This document shows, in pieces, positions 16,693 through 25,293 of a stretch of DNA of 34,101 bases. The notes beneath the pieces are model-generated. The model was not told where the DNA came from. It worked only from the letters and a program-made list of their open reading frames with translations, and did not search any database. The stretch comes from Planctomycetota bacterium (GTDB taxonomy: Bacteria > Planctomycetota > UBA1135 > GCA-002686595). A program made the position numbers and the translations under genes. Each line of letters starts with the position of its first letter. The first letter of the stretch is position 1. Location: assembly GCA_016795245.1 (NCBI GenBank), contig JAEUIA010000135.1, positions 1-34,101 on the forward strand, in the 5' to 3' direction.

Positions 16693-17697
16693 TCACAGGG
16701 GAACGATCCGTGTGATCCGGCCTTCGGCCTCCTCGAGCGCCAGGAGGCGTTCGGCGGTGCCTTTGCCCAGCGCCTTGAAGTAGGCCTTGTCGGTGCGCTC
16801 CAGGAGGCGGCTCTCGCGCACGCCGCTCGCGTCGCAAACGAGGAGCCGCGCCCGGCCCTTCTCGACGCGCGCCGTTCCGATCAGGCGCACGGCCGCATTC
16901 GTCGGAGCCGTGCACTCGGACGTGCGACGCGCGACGAGGTAGGCGTAGGGGAGCGAGCGCAAGTCGATCGACAAGGTGTGCGAGAACGTGCGCCAGTGTT
17001 TCGTCGTGAACGCTTCGGCGGCGGGCGGAGCGAAATGGTGACACCAATCGCCGGCGCGGTCTTCGGCCAGCACTCCGCAAGCCGCGCGATGCGTGCACGG
17101 CAAGAGCGGCGTGAGCTCGTCGAGCATGTGCTCACGCAGCGTCGAGAGCTTGCGCGCACACGCCTTGGCGCCCGATTCGACCCAAATCACGAGCCGTGCA
17201 CGGCGCGCCGTGGCGAGCAGTGCTGCTACGCCGTCGCTGTCGAGTTCGTCGAGCACGTGGCTCACGAGCAGTACGTCCGGGGCGTTGCACGGATCGGTGC
17301 CGAGCTTCGCGCCGGGGATCTCGCGTGCGATCGCGTTCGCAGCGAATTCGAGCGCCGCCTGCGAGCGATCGAAGAGGTGCACGCGCCGGTCCGCCGCGCC
17401 GAACGCGCGCAAGAAGGCGCGTGTGGCGACACCCGTGCCCGCGCCCCAGTCGAGCACGGACCCCGTCGGCACGTCGATTCCGCGCCGCGCGATCTCGGCG
17501 AGCACGGCGCGCCACTTCCATTCGATTCGCGCACCGAACGTGGCGTCGTAGATCAAGAGGTCGCGGCGCGAATGCCAGTAGTCGACGACTGCCCCCTCCA
17601 TGTCGGGTGCGCGCAGGAAACCCGCGCGCATCTCGGCCAGGCGCTCCCAATCGGCCTGGGTCAAGTCCATCACTGCGCCGCTTGCCTGTTCGTCCAT
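16693..17697 (-). CDS. Rsm22-family (small-ribosomal-subunit-associated) methyltransferase-like protein
   Basis: A 334-residue protein of the Rsm22/METTL17 type. The SAM-binding motif is VLDWGAGTG (81-89), followed by VLLVSHVLDEL (142-152) and LVIWVESGAKA (169-179). The family's cysteine signature is present as PCTHRAACG...DWCHHF with C201, C207 and C219. In mitochondria these proteins aid small-subunit assembly and bind an iron-sulfur cluster; whether bacterial members methylate rRNA is unsettled. The start ATG overlaps the stop of the upstream radical SAM gene (TGATG), so the two products are translated together and probably act together. A second in-frame ATG nine codons later is less likely because of that coupling. 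Confidence 0.8.
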   Translation of the reverse strand: MDEQASGAVMDLTQADWERLAEMRAGFLRAPDMEGAVVDYWHSRRDLLIYDATFGARIEWKWRAVLAEIARRGIDVPTGSVLDWGAGTGVATRAFLRAFGAADRRVHLFDRSQAALEFAANAIAREIPGAKLGTDPCNAPDVLLVSHVLDELDSDGVAALLATARRARLVIWVESGAKACARKLSTLREHMLDELTPLLPCTHRAACGVLAEDRAGDWCHHFAPPAAEAFTTKHWRTFSHTLSIDLRSLPYAYLVARRTSECTAPTNAAVRLIGTARVEKGRARLLVCDASGVRESRLLERTDKAYFKALGKGTAERLLALEEAEGRITRIVPL

Positions 17698-18788
17698 CAG
17701 TCTTCCGCCCAGTTTCCGGCCAGTTTTCCGCCGTCGTCGAAGGTGCGTGAACGGCGCGAGTTGTACACGCTCACGAAGTACGTGCAGCGCCGGCAGACGT
17801 CGGGGTAGTCACCGCGCTCGTGCGCGTCGATGATCGCGTCGATCTTCGGCCCGGCCCAGATCGCGGCCAGCGGCTCTTCCTTGATGTTGCCGACGATCAA
17901 CTCGGCCTCGACGTCGCGGCACGCGCAGGCGTTGACGTCGCCGTTCGCGAGCACGACGGGCTTCGTGAAGAGCAATTCGCACGCGCCGCGCTTGTAGGGC
18001 ATCTTGCGCGGGCGCAAACCGACCTTGTGCAGTTCCTCGGGCGTGACCTTGCCGGCCCACGAGTCGTAGTCGGGCATGCCGGCGATCTCCATCAAGCCTT
18101 CGTCGCGCGCGGCGGCGAGAGTCTTCCACAGCTCGCCGGTCTTGTTGCTGTCGGGGCAGCGCAAAGCGAGCGTGAAGGGGATCTTCGATCCGGTGGCCCG
18201 CTTCACGTCCAGGAAACCGAGCACGGCGTCGCGCGCAGCCGCGAACTTGTTCACGCCCATGATCGTGTTCCAGGTGTGCTCGTCGAACCCGCCCCAAGAC
18301 ACATGCACGTGCAGCTTCGACGCGTAGCCCATCAGGCGCTCGCTCTTCTCGCGCGTCATCAAGATGGCGTTCGTGTAGAAGCTGATGCCCGTGACTTGAT
18401 CGAGCGCCATCAAGAGATCCAAGCGCTCGAACATGTGCTTGTCGACGAAAGGATCGCCGACGATCGGCGTCAACGACACGTGTCGGCCGCCCATCGCCAG
18501 GTACTCGTCGACGACGCGCCGGAAGTCCTCCAGCGTCATCGAGACCTTCTTGCGCTCCATCTGCGGATAGGCGCAGAACACGCACGCCGCGTTGCAGATG
18601 TTCGTGCCCTCGACGTGCAGGCCGCGCGGAATCCGGCGCAGCGCTTCGAGGTGCGCGCGGATCTCGCTGCGCTTGAAGCGGTAGTGGTACTCGGTGTTGG
18701 CGACGTCCATGACGTGCCGCATCCACGCCCGCGTCGAGTCGGGGAGCAGCGCCGTAGCGGCGGAACGGGCTTTGCGTGCGAGGGACAT
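17697..18788 (-). CDS. Radical SAM/SPASM-domain protein
   Basis: A 363-residue enzyme. The radical SAM cluster motif is C65-x3-C69-x2-C72 (CNAACVFC). A C-terminal SPASM-type region carries further cysteines (CELLF...LANGDVNACACRD...VCRRC), which would bind an auxiliary [4Fe-4S] cluster. Such enzymes modify peptides, proteins or carbohydrates by radical chemistry; the substrate cannot be read from the sequence. The ATG at 18786-18788 was chosen; an upstream TTG at 18833 is open but has no better ribosome site. It lies 72 bases after the helicase gene and overlaps the Rsm22-like gene by one base, pointing to a role connected with that protein. Confidence 0.85.
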   Translation of the reverse strand: MSLARKARSAATALLPDSTRAWMRHVMDVANTEYHYRFKRSEIRAHLEALRRIPRGLHVEGTNICNAACVFCAYPQMERKKVSMTLEDFRRVVDEYLAMGGRHVSLTPIVGDPFVDKHMFERLDLLMALDQVTGISFYTNAILMTREKSERLMGYASKLHVHVSWGGFDEHTWNTIMGVNKFAAARDAVLGFLDVKRATGSKIPFTLALRCPDSNKTGELWKTLAAARDEGLMEIAGMPDYDSWAGKVTPEELHKVGLRPRKMPYKRGACELLFTKPVVLANGDVNACACRDVEAELIVGNIKEEPLAAIWAGPKIDAIIDAHERGDYPDVCRRCTYFVSVYNSRRSRTFDDGGKLAGNWAED

Positions 18789-18860
18789 GGAGGTGACGGC
18801 GCCGCGTCCGATCGTAGGCGGCGCAATCCTCAAGTCTAACCCACGCCCAGGGCGCGGCCC

Positions 18861-21149
18861 TCAACCCAGTTCGAGTTGCGCGCGCGCGTCGACCACGTCG
18901 CGGTTCAAGGCATCCATCGCGTGCCCGAGGTGGTCGTACAGGTCCCAGGCCGGGTCGATCGCGCGACGGACCTGGCGCATCAACTGAACCGCCATGCGGA
19001 ACGTGCGCACGATGTCGCCGGGCGTGATGTCGGCCGTCTCGAGCAGTTCGTCGAAGTCTGCGCCGGCGACCCACTGCTGCGTGAGCGCCGAGAGACCCCA
19101 ATCCGGCATCTTGATGGTGTCGGCCAGATCGTGCTCGGCCGCGCGCACGACCAAATGATGGATGGCGCGCTGCACGTTCGAGCGCACGTTGCCGTGCAAC
19201 TTCGAGCTGATCCACGGGTTCTCTCCGCGCCGGCGTTCCTCGTAGATCAAGCCCACGAACACGACCGCGAGCGCATCGATCGGCAGATTCTCGAGCGTCC
19301 CGCCGAAACACAGCTCGGTCAGCTGCAACTCGAAGCCATTGAGGAGCTTGGCGACCGCGCCGCGCGCGCCCAGTCGATCGCCGTCGATGAAACCGAGTTC
19401 CTCGAGCAGCGCGACGCGCGCGTACAACATCCGCCGCTGCGTGCGGCGGTTGTGCTCGGCCTGCTTCTTCGGACCGTGGCGGTGCTGGAACTGGTTGAGC
19501 GATTTCTCCCACGCCTCGGCCAGTCGGTCGCGCCCCAGGCGTTCGAAGAGGTGCAGGATCGAACTGTACGACAGGCCGAATCTGCTCTCGACCGGTTCAG
19601 CCCGACCGGCGAGGTAGCGCTTCAGCGGCGCCTCGGCGAGGTCTTTGGGCGACAGCAGCGAATAGACGAGACCTTCGCGGTCGAGCCCTTGTCGCCCGGC
19701 GCGCCCCGCCATCTGCATGTAATCGCGCGTAGATAGATAATCGAAGGTCACGCCGTCGAACTTGCGCAGCGCCTGGAACACGACGACGCGCGCGGGCATG
19801 TTGATGCCCAGCGCGAACGTCTCGGTCGTGAAGAGCATCTTCAACAACCCCGACGTGAACATGCGCTCCACGAGTTCCTTGTGGATCGGCAGCATGCCGG
19901 CGTGGTGGTAACCGATGCCGCGGCGCGCCATCGCCATCAATTCGCCGTGTTTCAGCGCCGGGTCGAGTTGGAACAACTCGATCAGCTCGTCCTGCAACGC
20001 GCGCATGCGTTCGACCTCGTCGACGCTCAAGAGCTCGCGCCCCGCGTTGCGCAGCGCCTGCCGCTCGCAGTCCTTGCGGCTGAAAGCGAACACCAGCGTC
20101 GGCAACAATCCGCGCGACTGCAATTCGTCGAACAAGGGCCGCGGATCGGGCGGTTCCTGCAACTCGCGGCCGCGGCCGCGCTCGCGCCGATCCTTGCCCG
20201 CCTTCTTGGGCCGGCGCTTGTCGGCCACCGATCCGAGTTCGCGCTTCCTGATGCGTTCGAGGTCCTTGCCTTCGAAAGCCCCCGAGCGCGCCGTGAAGAA
20301 GCGGTGCGCGAGCGGCACCGGCCGGCGCGAACTCTGGATCACGATCGTCTCGCGCTCGCGGATCTCGGTCAGCCACGCGCCGAATTCGTCGGCGTTGCTC
20401 ACCGTCGCCGACAGGCAGATGAAGCGCACGGATTTGGGCGCGAAGATCAACGCTTCTTCCCACACCGATCCGCGTTCGAAATCGTCGACGTAGTGGACCT
20501 CGTCGAACACCACGTACTCGACGTCCGACAGGTAATCCGGCGAGTCGAAGATCGCGTTGCGCAGGATCTCCGTCGTCATGATCAAGACCTGTGCGCCGGG
20601 ATGGATCGTCACATCGCCGGTCATCAACCCGACGTCGATCGTCGGGTCGGCGCGGAAGTCGCGGTACTTCTGGTTCGACAGCGCCTTGATCGGCGCGGTG
20701 TAGATGCTGCGCCGTCCGCGCCGAACCGCGTCGGCGATCGCGTACTCGGCCACCAGCGTCTTGCCCGCTCCGGTCGGCGCGCTGACCATGACGTCCAGCC
20801 CCGACGCGATGGCGTCGACCGCCTGGACCTGGAACGCGTTGAGGCGCAGCCCTTTCCAGACCACCTCACGGCTGGGCTCGGGCGGCGCCGCGTCGGCTGC
20901 GTGCGGGACCGAGTCGCCGTCCGTGATGGATTCTTCACCCTTCCGCTCGCTCGTCGGGTGTTCGCGAGGGGGGCGCGGCGCGGGATTTTTAGCGGGCATT
21001 TTTCGCGCGCCCTTTTGAGCCCGGATCGCGCGATTGGCCTCGGCGCGACGCGTCTCCCGTGCGAGCCGGCGCGCCGTCCGATCCCGCGGTTTCGGCGGTC
21101 GATCGCGCGCGTCTTCGTCTGGCGGTGGAAGGGGGGACGGTCCGTTCAT
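18861..21149 (-). CDS. Ski2-like DExH-box RNA helicase
   Basis: A 762-residue superfamily 2 helicase. Walker A is APTGAGKT (124-131), the DEVH box is at 216-219, the SAT motif follows (LSATVSNADEFGAWL), and the C-terminal RecA domain has GIGYHHAGMLP, FTTETFALGINMPA and QMAGRAGRQG. The order and GYHHAG/GINMPA motifs place it with Ski2/Mtr4/HelY-type helicases, which unwind structured RNA. The first ~95 residues are basic, proline-rich and probably disordered, and a second Lys/Arg-rich stretch (SVADKRRPKKAGKDRRERGRGR) interrupts the core between the RecA domains. It is the first gene of the minus-strand run and lies just upstream of the radical SAM and Rsm22-like genes, suggesting an RNA or ribosome theme. 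Confidence 0.9.
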   Translation of the reverse strand: MNGPSPLPPPDEDARDRPPKPRDRTARRLARETRRAEANRAIRAQKGARKMPAKNPAPRPPREHPTSERKGEESITDGDSVPHAADAAPPEPSREVVWKGLRLNAFQVQAVDAIASGLDVMVSAPTGAGKTLVAEYAIADAVRRGRRSIYTAPIKALSNQKYRDFRADPTIDVGLMTGDVTIHPGAQVLIMTTEILRNAIFDSPDYLSDVEYVVFDEVHYVDDFERGSVWEEALIFAPKSVRFICLSATVSNADEFGAWLTEIRERETIVIQSSRRPVPLAHRFFTARSGAFEGKDLERIRKRELGSVADKRRPKKAGKDRRERGRGRELQEPPDPRPLFDELQSRGLLPTLVFAFSRKDCERQALRNAGRELLSVDEVERMRALQDELIELFQLDPALKHGELMAMARRGIGYHHAGMLPIHKELVERMFTSGLLKMLFTTETFALGINMPARVVVFQALRKFDGVTFDYLSTRDYMQMAGRAGRQGLDREGLVYSLLSPKDLAEAPLKRYLAGRAEPVESRFGLSYSSILHLFERLGRDRLAEAWEKSLNQFQHRHGPKKQAEHNRRTQRRMLYARVALLEELGFIDGDRLGARGAVAKLLNGFELQLTELCFGGTLENLPIDALAVVFVGLIYEERRRGENPWISSKLHGNVRSNVQRAIHHLVVRAAEHDLADTIKMPDWGLSALTQQWVAGADFDELLETADITPGDIVRTFRMAVQLMRQVRRAIDPAWDLYDHLGHAMDALNRDVVDARAQLELG

Positions 21150-21193
21150 GGTCCTCGGACGCGCGGGATCGAGCGGTGAAGGAAACTGCGCGC

Positions 21194-21222
21194 TTGAGCT
21201 TCGTTCTCGACAGAGGTATCAG
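21194..21222 (+). promoter_or_regulatory. Possible sigma-70-type promoter
   Basis: TTGAGC (21194-21199) and TATCAG (21217-21222) are separated by 17 bases, each matching four of six consensus positions. They lie about 105 bases before the small gene at 21327, in the gap after the divergent helicase gene. This is only pattern matching. Confidence 0.3.
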
Positions 21223-21326
21223 GAGACCGGCGCGGACGGAATGACAATTCCTCGATCCGCGAGTCACCAGTTCCTTTTCGAGCGCACCGTCCGCCACGGG
21301 CAACGCAGGGTCAGGCCGCAATTCTC

Positions 21327-21593
21327 ATGGACATCCAAACCAGCACGAAGTCGATGAATCAGAACATCCGCCAGTTGACGAGCTTGAAGATCCTCTCGCG
21401 CCTGCTCGGACACGAGCTGCACGCGCAGGCCGGCGTCAAGACCGTCCAACTCTCGCGCGAGGAAGTGCTCGAGATCCAGACGACGCTCGACATCTACATC
21501 GAAGAGATCGTGCGCCGCTCCAGCACGCACGGTTCGGTTGCGGCCTCCGAGCCGCAGATGGTCTCCGCCCGCAACATCGAAGTTCGCAACTGA
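21327..21593 (+). CDS. Small hypothetical protein, 88 residues
   Basis: This is an 88-residue, probably helical cytoplasmic protein (MDIQTSTKSMNQNIRQLTSLKILSRLLGHELHAQ...) with no signal peptide or cysteines. I do not recognise the family. The central part (VQLSREEVLEIQTTLDIYIEEIVRR) has the heptad-like spacing of a helix that could dimerise. Third-position GC is high as in its neighbours, which supports real coding. The ribosome site is weak, and a second ATG nine codons in is possible. It lies divergent to the helicase and upstream of the FtsQ-like gene; the 57-base gap suggests a possible shared transcript. Confidence 0.6.
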   Translation: MDIQTSTKSMNQNIRQLTSLKILSRLLGHELHAQAGVKTVQLSREEVLEIQTTLDIYIEEIVRRSSTHGSVAASEPQMVSARNIEVRN

Positions 21594-21650
21594 GCACGCG
21601 CGCCGTGTGGGGCGCGCGATCGTTCGTTGTCTAGTAGAAGGGGGAGTGAC

Positions 21651-22709
21651 ATGGATCGCGGCGTGAGCCTCGCGATCAGTGTGCGCGCACGGAGCCGCCC
21701 CTCAGGCGGGTGCCGCAGCGCCGGGAGAGTCGGCCGCGTGCCGCTCTGGCTCCCGCTTTCGCTCTTCCTGGTGACCGCGATCTGGGTCTTCGACGGCATG
21801 GCGCGCGGCGTCGAGGCCGCGGGCTACGAACGCATCGATCCGCGCGCGTCGCGGCTCGAGACCGAGGGCGCCTTCTGCGATCCGCGCTGGGACGACGTGA
21901 TGCGCCGCACGCTGGCCGCGCTGCCGCCGGTGTCGATCCACGACACGGCCGCCATCGAACGCGTGCGCCGCACCGTCGCAGCCCTTCCTTTCGTCGCGGG
22001 CGTCGGCGAAGCGTCGGTGATCTGGCCCGACAGTGTCGAGGTGCCGCTCGTCATGCGCACGCCGGCGGCCTGCGTGATGCAGGGCGGTGAGTTCCTACCG
22101 GTGGCGGAGGACGGCATCCTGCTGCCCGGGCGCTGGCCGACGCCGCCGTGGATCGAGACGGCTCCGGGTGTACTCGGATACTTGCCGGTGATCGGACCGA
22201 ACGACGGCGCCTTCGACGCGGCGCGACCCGGTGAGCGCCTGACACAACCGCACCACCTCGACGCGCTGGCGGTCGCGATCTCGATGCGCGCTGCGTTGTC
22301 GAAATCCGAATTCGAGATCATGGGGCCGCCGCTCATCGACGCGACTGCGGCGCGCCTCGATCCGGTGGCAGCGCACGGCGTCGAAATCCAACTCGAGGGC
22401 CGGCGCACGATCGTGTTCGGCCGCCCGCCGAACGCGCAGGCGATCGGCGAGCGCCCGATCGAGGCCAAGTGGGGCGATGTGCGCCGCGCGCTGGAGTTCC
22501 TGCGCGCCCAGCGCGCGGAAACGCCGGGTGAGAACGTGCGCGACTGGAGTTTCCTGGACGTGCGCTGGGACACGAGCGACATCACCTGGCGCGAGTGGGT
22601 CCCGAAGGCACCCGCCGTGCACGAGGAGGACAGCGCCGACCGCGCCGAGGACAGCGCCGACCGCACCCATGACGAGGACGACGAACATCCGCCCGTGAAA
22701 CGTCCATGA
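21651..22709 (+). CDS. Single-pass membrane protein with FtsQ/DivIB-like extracytoplasmic region
   Basis: A 352-residue protein with one membrane segment (about 31-49) and an outside C-terminal part. Residues 90-160 read like the POTRA plus beta domain of FtsQ: a paired-helix segment (VRRTVAALPFVAGVGEASVIWPDSVEVPLVMRTPAACVM) in which WP...V...V..R.P.A precedes an aspartate-glycine turn (EDGILLP). FtsQ links early and late division proteins. The match is by pattern only, and many planctomycetes lack classical division genes, so this stays tentative. The tail (about 325-345) is acidic and contains an exact 18-base duplication coding EDSADR twice. The ATG 21651 has a purine-rich GGGGGAG upstream; an earlier ATG at 21627 lacks one. 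Its last four bases overlap the next gene. Confidence 0.55.
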   Translation: MDRGVSLAISVRARSRPSGGCRSAGRVGRVPLWLPLSLFLVTAIWVFDGMARGVEAAGYERIDPRASRLETEGAFCDPRWDDVMRRTLAALPPVSIHDTAAIERVRRTVAALPFVAGVGEASVIWPDSVEVPLVMRTPAACVMQGGEFLPVAEDGILLPGRWPTPPWIETAPGVLGYLPVIGPNDGAFDAARPGERLTQPHHLDALAVAISMRAALSKSEFEIMGPPLIDATAARLDPVAAHGVEIQLEGRRTIVFGRPPNAQAIGERPIEAKWGDVRRALEFLRAQRAETPGENVRDWSFLDVRWDTSDITWREWVPKAPAVHEEDSADRAEDSADRTHDEDDEHPPVKRP

Positions 22710-23323
22710 ACGCGCGCGGCGCGTCCGTCCTCGGAGCTTGCGTCGCCTGGTTCTTGTCGGCGGCTCCCTTCGCGCTGGACGCGCAGACCTTTGCGGGACT
22801 GTCGCGCGCCGCGCTGGCGGCGATACCGTGGATCGCGTACTGCGGTCTGCCGCGCGCGCTCGGCGACAGCGGCCTGCGCGCGGTGGCCTTCGAGATCGCA
22901 CTGTTCCTGCCGCCGCTCGCGCTCGGAACCTGGATCGATCTCGCCGGCGGGATGGCGCGGCCTGAAGCGGCTTCGATCTCGGGCGCAGCGCTGGGGTTCG
23001 CGTGTGGACTCTCCTTGTCGGCGCGTCTGGCTGCGCGCGCTGCGTTCGTGCGCGACGCGCATGCCGTCGTGTGGGCGCTGTTCGTCGTGCTCGCCCCGGT
23101 GCTCGCGGCCACGCTCGTGCTCGGCGGGGCCTCGACCTTCGGCTCCGCTCCGACGTGGCTCGCACACGCGTCGAGCCTGAGCCCGCTCGGTTGGATGTGC
23201 GCGCAACTCGCGCAGGACTCCGGCGCGCGCGCTACCCCCTTTGCACCGCTCGTGCTGGTGCTGGTGCTCACCCTGATCGGCTTCGGCGCACGGCGTGCGT
23301 CCGTGCGCACGGAGGATGAGTGA
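22706..23323 (+). CDS. Multi-pass membrane protein of unknown function
   Basis: A 205-residue protein with about five hydrophobic segments and short loops, starting with a signal-like segment (MNARGASVLGACVAWFLSAAPFAL). No residue pattern identifies a transporter or enzyme family; a permease-like subunit is possible but unsupported. The start overlaps the FtsQ-like gene by four bases (ATGA) and the stop overlaps the next gene by one base (TGATG), so the three genes form a tightly coupled unit whose products probably meet in the membrane. Confidence 0.7.
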   Translation: MNARGASVLGACVAWFLSAAPFALDAQTFAGLSRAALAAIPWIAYCGLPRALGDSGLRAVAFEIALFLPPLALGTWIDLAGGMARPEAASISGAALGFACGLSLSARLAARAAFVRDAHAVVWALFVVLAPVLAATLVLGGASTFGSAPTWLAHASSLSPLGWMCAQLAQDSGARATPFAPLVLVLVLTLIGFGARRASVRTEDE

Positions 23324-24315
23324 TGCGCGCAGTCGTCACGCTGTGTGTCTGGACGCTCTGCGCCGTGGCCGTGGCCGCGCAGAATCGTGCGCGCTTCGCC
23401 GACGTGGAATTGGTGGGGCCCGTGCGCGGCGTCGTGCTCACGATTCCAGGCGGCGGCGAGACGCGCATCGAGGGCGAACTCGAGCGGGGCGAGACGCGCG
23501 TCGTCTCCGTGCCTGTTCCTGCTCAGGCCTCCACGAACGCGCCGCCGCTCGTGAGCTTCGACGAGCCGCTCGCACTCGACGAGACGCCGGGTCGCGCGCG
23601 TTTTCTGGGTTGGCGCGGTGGACTGTCGCCACTCGCGGATCTCAGTCCCGGACTGCGTGCGCGCGCGCGTCCGGCGTTGGAGGAGACACCGCTCGCGATC
23701 TCGAGCGCGGCGCTCGTCGTGTTGCTCACCGCCCTCGTCGTGACCCTCGCCTTGAAGCGTCGGCCGTGGCTCGCGTTGGTCGCGGGCGTCGTCGCCTCCG
23801 CCGCTTTGTATCCGTTGGTCGCGAAGCCCGCGGAGGTCGGCGCGGCGCGCGTGACGCTCATCGACGGCGACACGGCACAGGACTCCTGGCGCCGCATCGA
23901 CGCCGCGCGCGACGAGATCGTCGTCCCGCGCGACGTCCACGAGTTCGAACTGTGGACCGAACCGGCGGACGCGCTCGTGACCTGGTTCGCGCCGCTCGCG
24001 AACGAGAACGAGTGGCGCGCGCGCGCCCGCGGAGCGCGACTCTTCCTCGCGAGCCGTTGCGCCGGCGCGGGTTTGACCCTCGCGCGCACGGGCAACGGCT
24101 ACGCGCCGCTGGATTCCGTCTGGTTGCGCGAGGAAGGGGAGTGGCGCGCCAGCTCGGCCTGGGAACTGGACGCGCCGCTTCCGCAAGGCAGGCCGGCGGG
24201 CGCTCCGCCGGGGTGGTTGGCGAGCCACCTGCCCCAGGGCGTCCCCATCCTCATTGCGCGCGAATGCGGCGGACCCGCGCGGACGGCCCGTTGGATCCGG
24301 CTCAGCGGCCTCTGA
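23323..24315 (+). CDS. Membrane-anchored protein of unknown function
   Basis: A 330-residue protein with a signal peptide (MRAVVTLCVWTLCAVAVAAQ), a beta-rich first domain (LVGPVRGVVLTIPGGGETRIEGELERGETRVVSVPVP), two adjacent membrane segments near 128-165, and a second outside domain ending RWIRLSGL. The family is not recognised. The ATG at 23323 was chosen over a GTG three bases upstream because GGAGG sits seven bases before it and it overlaps the preceding stop as TGATG. The two-domain layout around a membrane hairpin suggests an assembly or sensing role with the two upstream gene products. Confidence 0.7.
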   Translation: MRAVVTLCVWTLCAVAVAAQNRARFADVELVGPVRGVVLTIPGGGETRIEGELERGETRVVSVPVPAQASTNAPPLVSFDEPLALDETPGRARFLGWRGGLSPLADLSPGLRARARPALEETPLAISSAALVVLLTALVVTLALKRRPWLALVAGVVASAALYPLVAKPAEVGAARVTLIDGDTAQDSWRRIDAARDEIVVPRDVHEFELWTEPADALVTWFAPLANENEWRARARGARLFLASRCAGAGLTLARTGNGYAPLDSVWLREEGEWRASSAWELDAPLPQGRPAGAPPGWLASHLPQGVPILIARECGGPARTARWIRLSGL

Positions 24316-24338
24316 GCGGGGATTCGGACGGAAAGGCG

Positions 24339-24367
24339 TTGATGGGATCCCGGCCCCCCGATACCTT
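24339..24367 (+). promoter_or_regulatory. Possible promoter of rplM-rpsI
   Basis: TTGATG (24339-24344) and TACCTT (24362-24367) are 17 bases apart, about 60 bases before the rplM start. The -35 box matches four positions of the consensus and the -10 box three. This is suggestive only, but the position fits a transcript with a short leader. Confidence 0.3.
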
Positions 24368-24425
24368 CTTGCCCCTTCCTACGCGGCGATCCGCGCCGCA
24401 CGACCCGTCCCGCCACTCACGCACC

Positions 24426-24866
24426 ATGCAAGCGACCACCCACGTCCGATCCGCCGATCTGAAGGAGCGTTGGCTCCTCTACGACGCCTCCCAGTTCACC
24501 CTGGGCCGTCTCGCGGCGCAGATCGCCATGAACCTGATGGGCAAGGACACGCCCAATTACACCGCCAGCGAGATGAACGGCGCCTTCGTGGTCGTCATCA
24601 ACGCCGAGCAGGTGCAGACCACCGGCAAGAAGGAACAGGCCAAGCAGTACTTCCACTACACGGGTTACCCGGGTGGTCGGAAGGAAGTCGACTTCGCCGA
24701 CCTGCAGAGCCGCCGTCCCGACGAAATCATCCGTCAAGCCGTCAAGCGCATGCTGCCCAAGTCGACGCTCGGGCGCGACATGCAGCGTCGCCTGAAGATC
24801 TACGGCGGCGCAGATCACCCCCACACCGCACAACAACCGCAGAAGATCGAGAAGATCCGCTCATGA
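24426..24866 (+). CDS. rplM: 50S ribosomal protein L13
   Basis: A 146-residue L13 that binds 23S rRNA early in large-subunit assembly. The conserved signature is present: WLLYDASQFTLGRLAAQIAMNLMGKDTPNYTASEMNGAFVVVINAEQV, then the YFHYTGYPGG motif and the VKRMLPKSTLGRDMQRRLKIYGGADHPHTAQQP C-terminal block. The length is normal. It is followed by rpsI with a four-base ATGA overlap, the near-universal bacterial pairing. There is no strong Shine-Dalgarno before this ATG. Confidence 0.97.
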   Translation: MQATTHVRSADLKERWLLYDASQFTLGRLAAQIAMNLMGKDTPNYTASEMNGAFVVVINAEQVQTTGKKEQAKQYFHYTGYPGGRKEVDFADLQSRRPDEIIRQAVKRMLPKSTLGRDMQRRLKIYGGADHPHTAQQPQKIEKIRS

Positions 24867-25255
24867 GTTCGAATTTCACGTGGGGCCTCGGCCGCCGCAA
24901 GACCGCAGTCGCGCGCGTGCGCGTCAAGTCCGGCGCGGGCGGGTTCATGGTCAACGATCGCGAGATCAACGAGTTCTTCCCGGTGCTCGCGGCGCAGATG
25001 CGCGCGACCGAGCCGCTGCGCGCGACGCAGACGGCGGGGCAGTACGACGTGTTGGTCAATGTCGAGGGCGGTGGGCCCATCAGCCAGGCTGAGGCGGTCA
25101 CGCTCGGATTGGCGCGCGCGTTGAAGAAGTTGAATCCGGCTTTCGATGCGATGTTGAGGCAGGGTGGGCTGCTCACGCGGGATAGTCGTATGAAGGAGCG
25201 GAAGAAGTACGGACGTCGCGGCGCACGCCGTGGTTTCCAGTTCTCGAAGCGCTGA
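24863..25255 (+). CDS. rpsI: 30S ribosomal protein S9
   Basis: A 130-residue S9 of the small-subunit head. The family signature GLGRRKTAVARVRVKSGAGGFMVNDREINEFF is at the start, GGGPISQAEAVTLGLARAL in the middle, and the C-terminus ends in the tail KKYGRRGARRGFQFSKR. In this family the C-terminal KR reaches the P-site tRNA, and it is intact here. Its start overlaps the rplM stop by four bases, so the two are co-translated. Confidence 0.97.
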   Translation: MSSNFTWGLGRRKTAVARVRVKSGAGGFMVNDREINEFFPVLAAQMRATEPLRATQTAGQYDVLVNVEGGGPISQAEAVTLGLARALKKLNPAFDAMLRQGGLLTRDSRMKERKKYGRRGARRGFQFSKR

Positions 25256-25293
25256 TCCGGCGTATCGAGCTCGGCGCGCGATTCTCGACCGAA

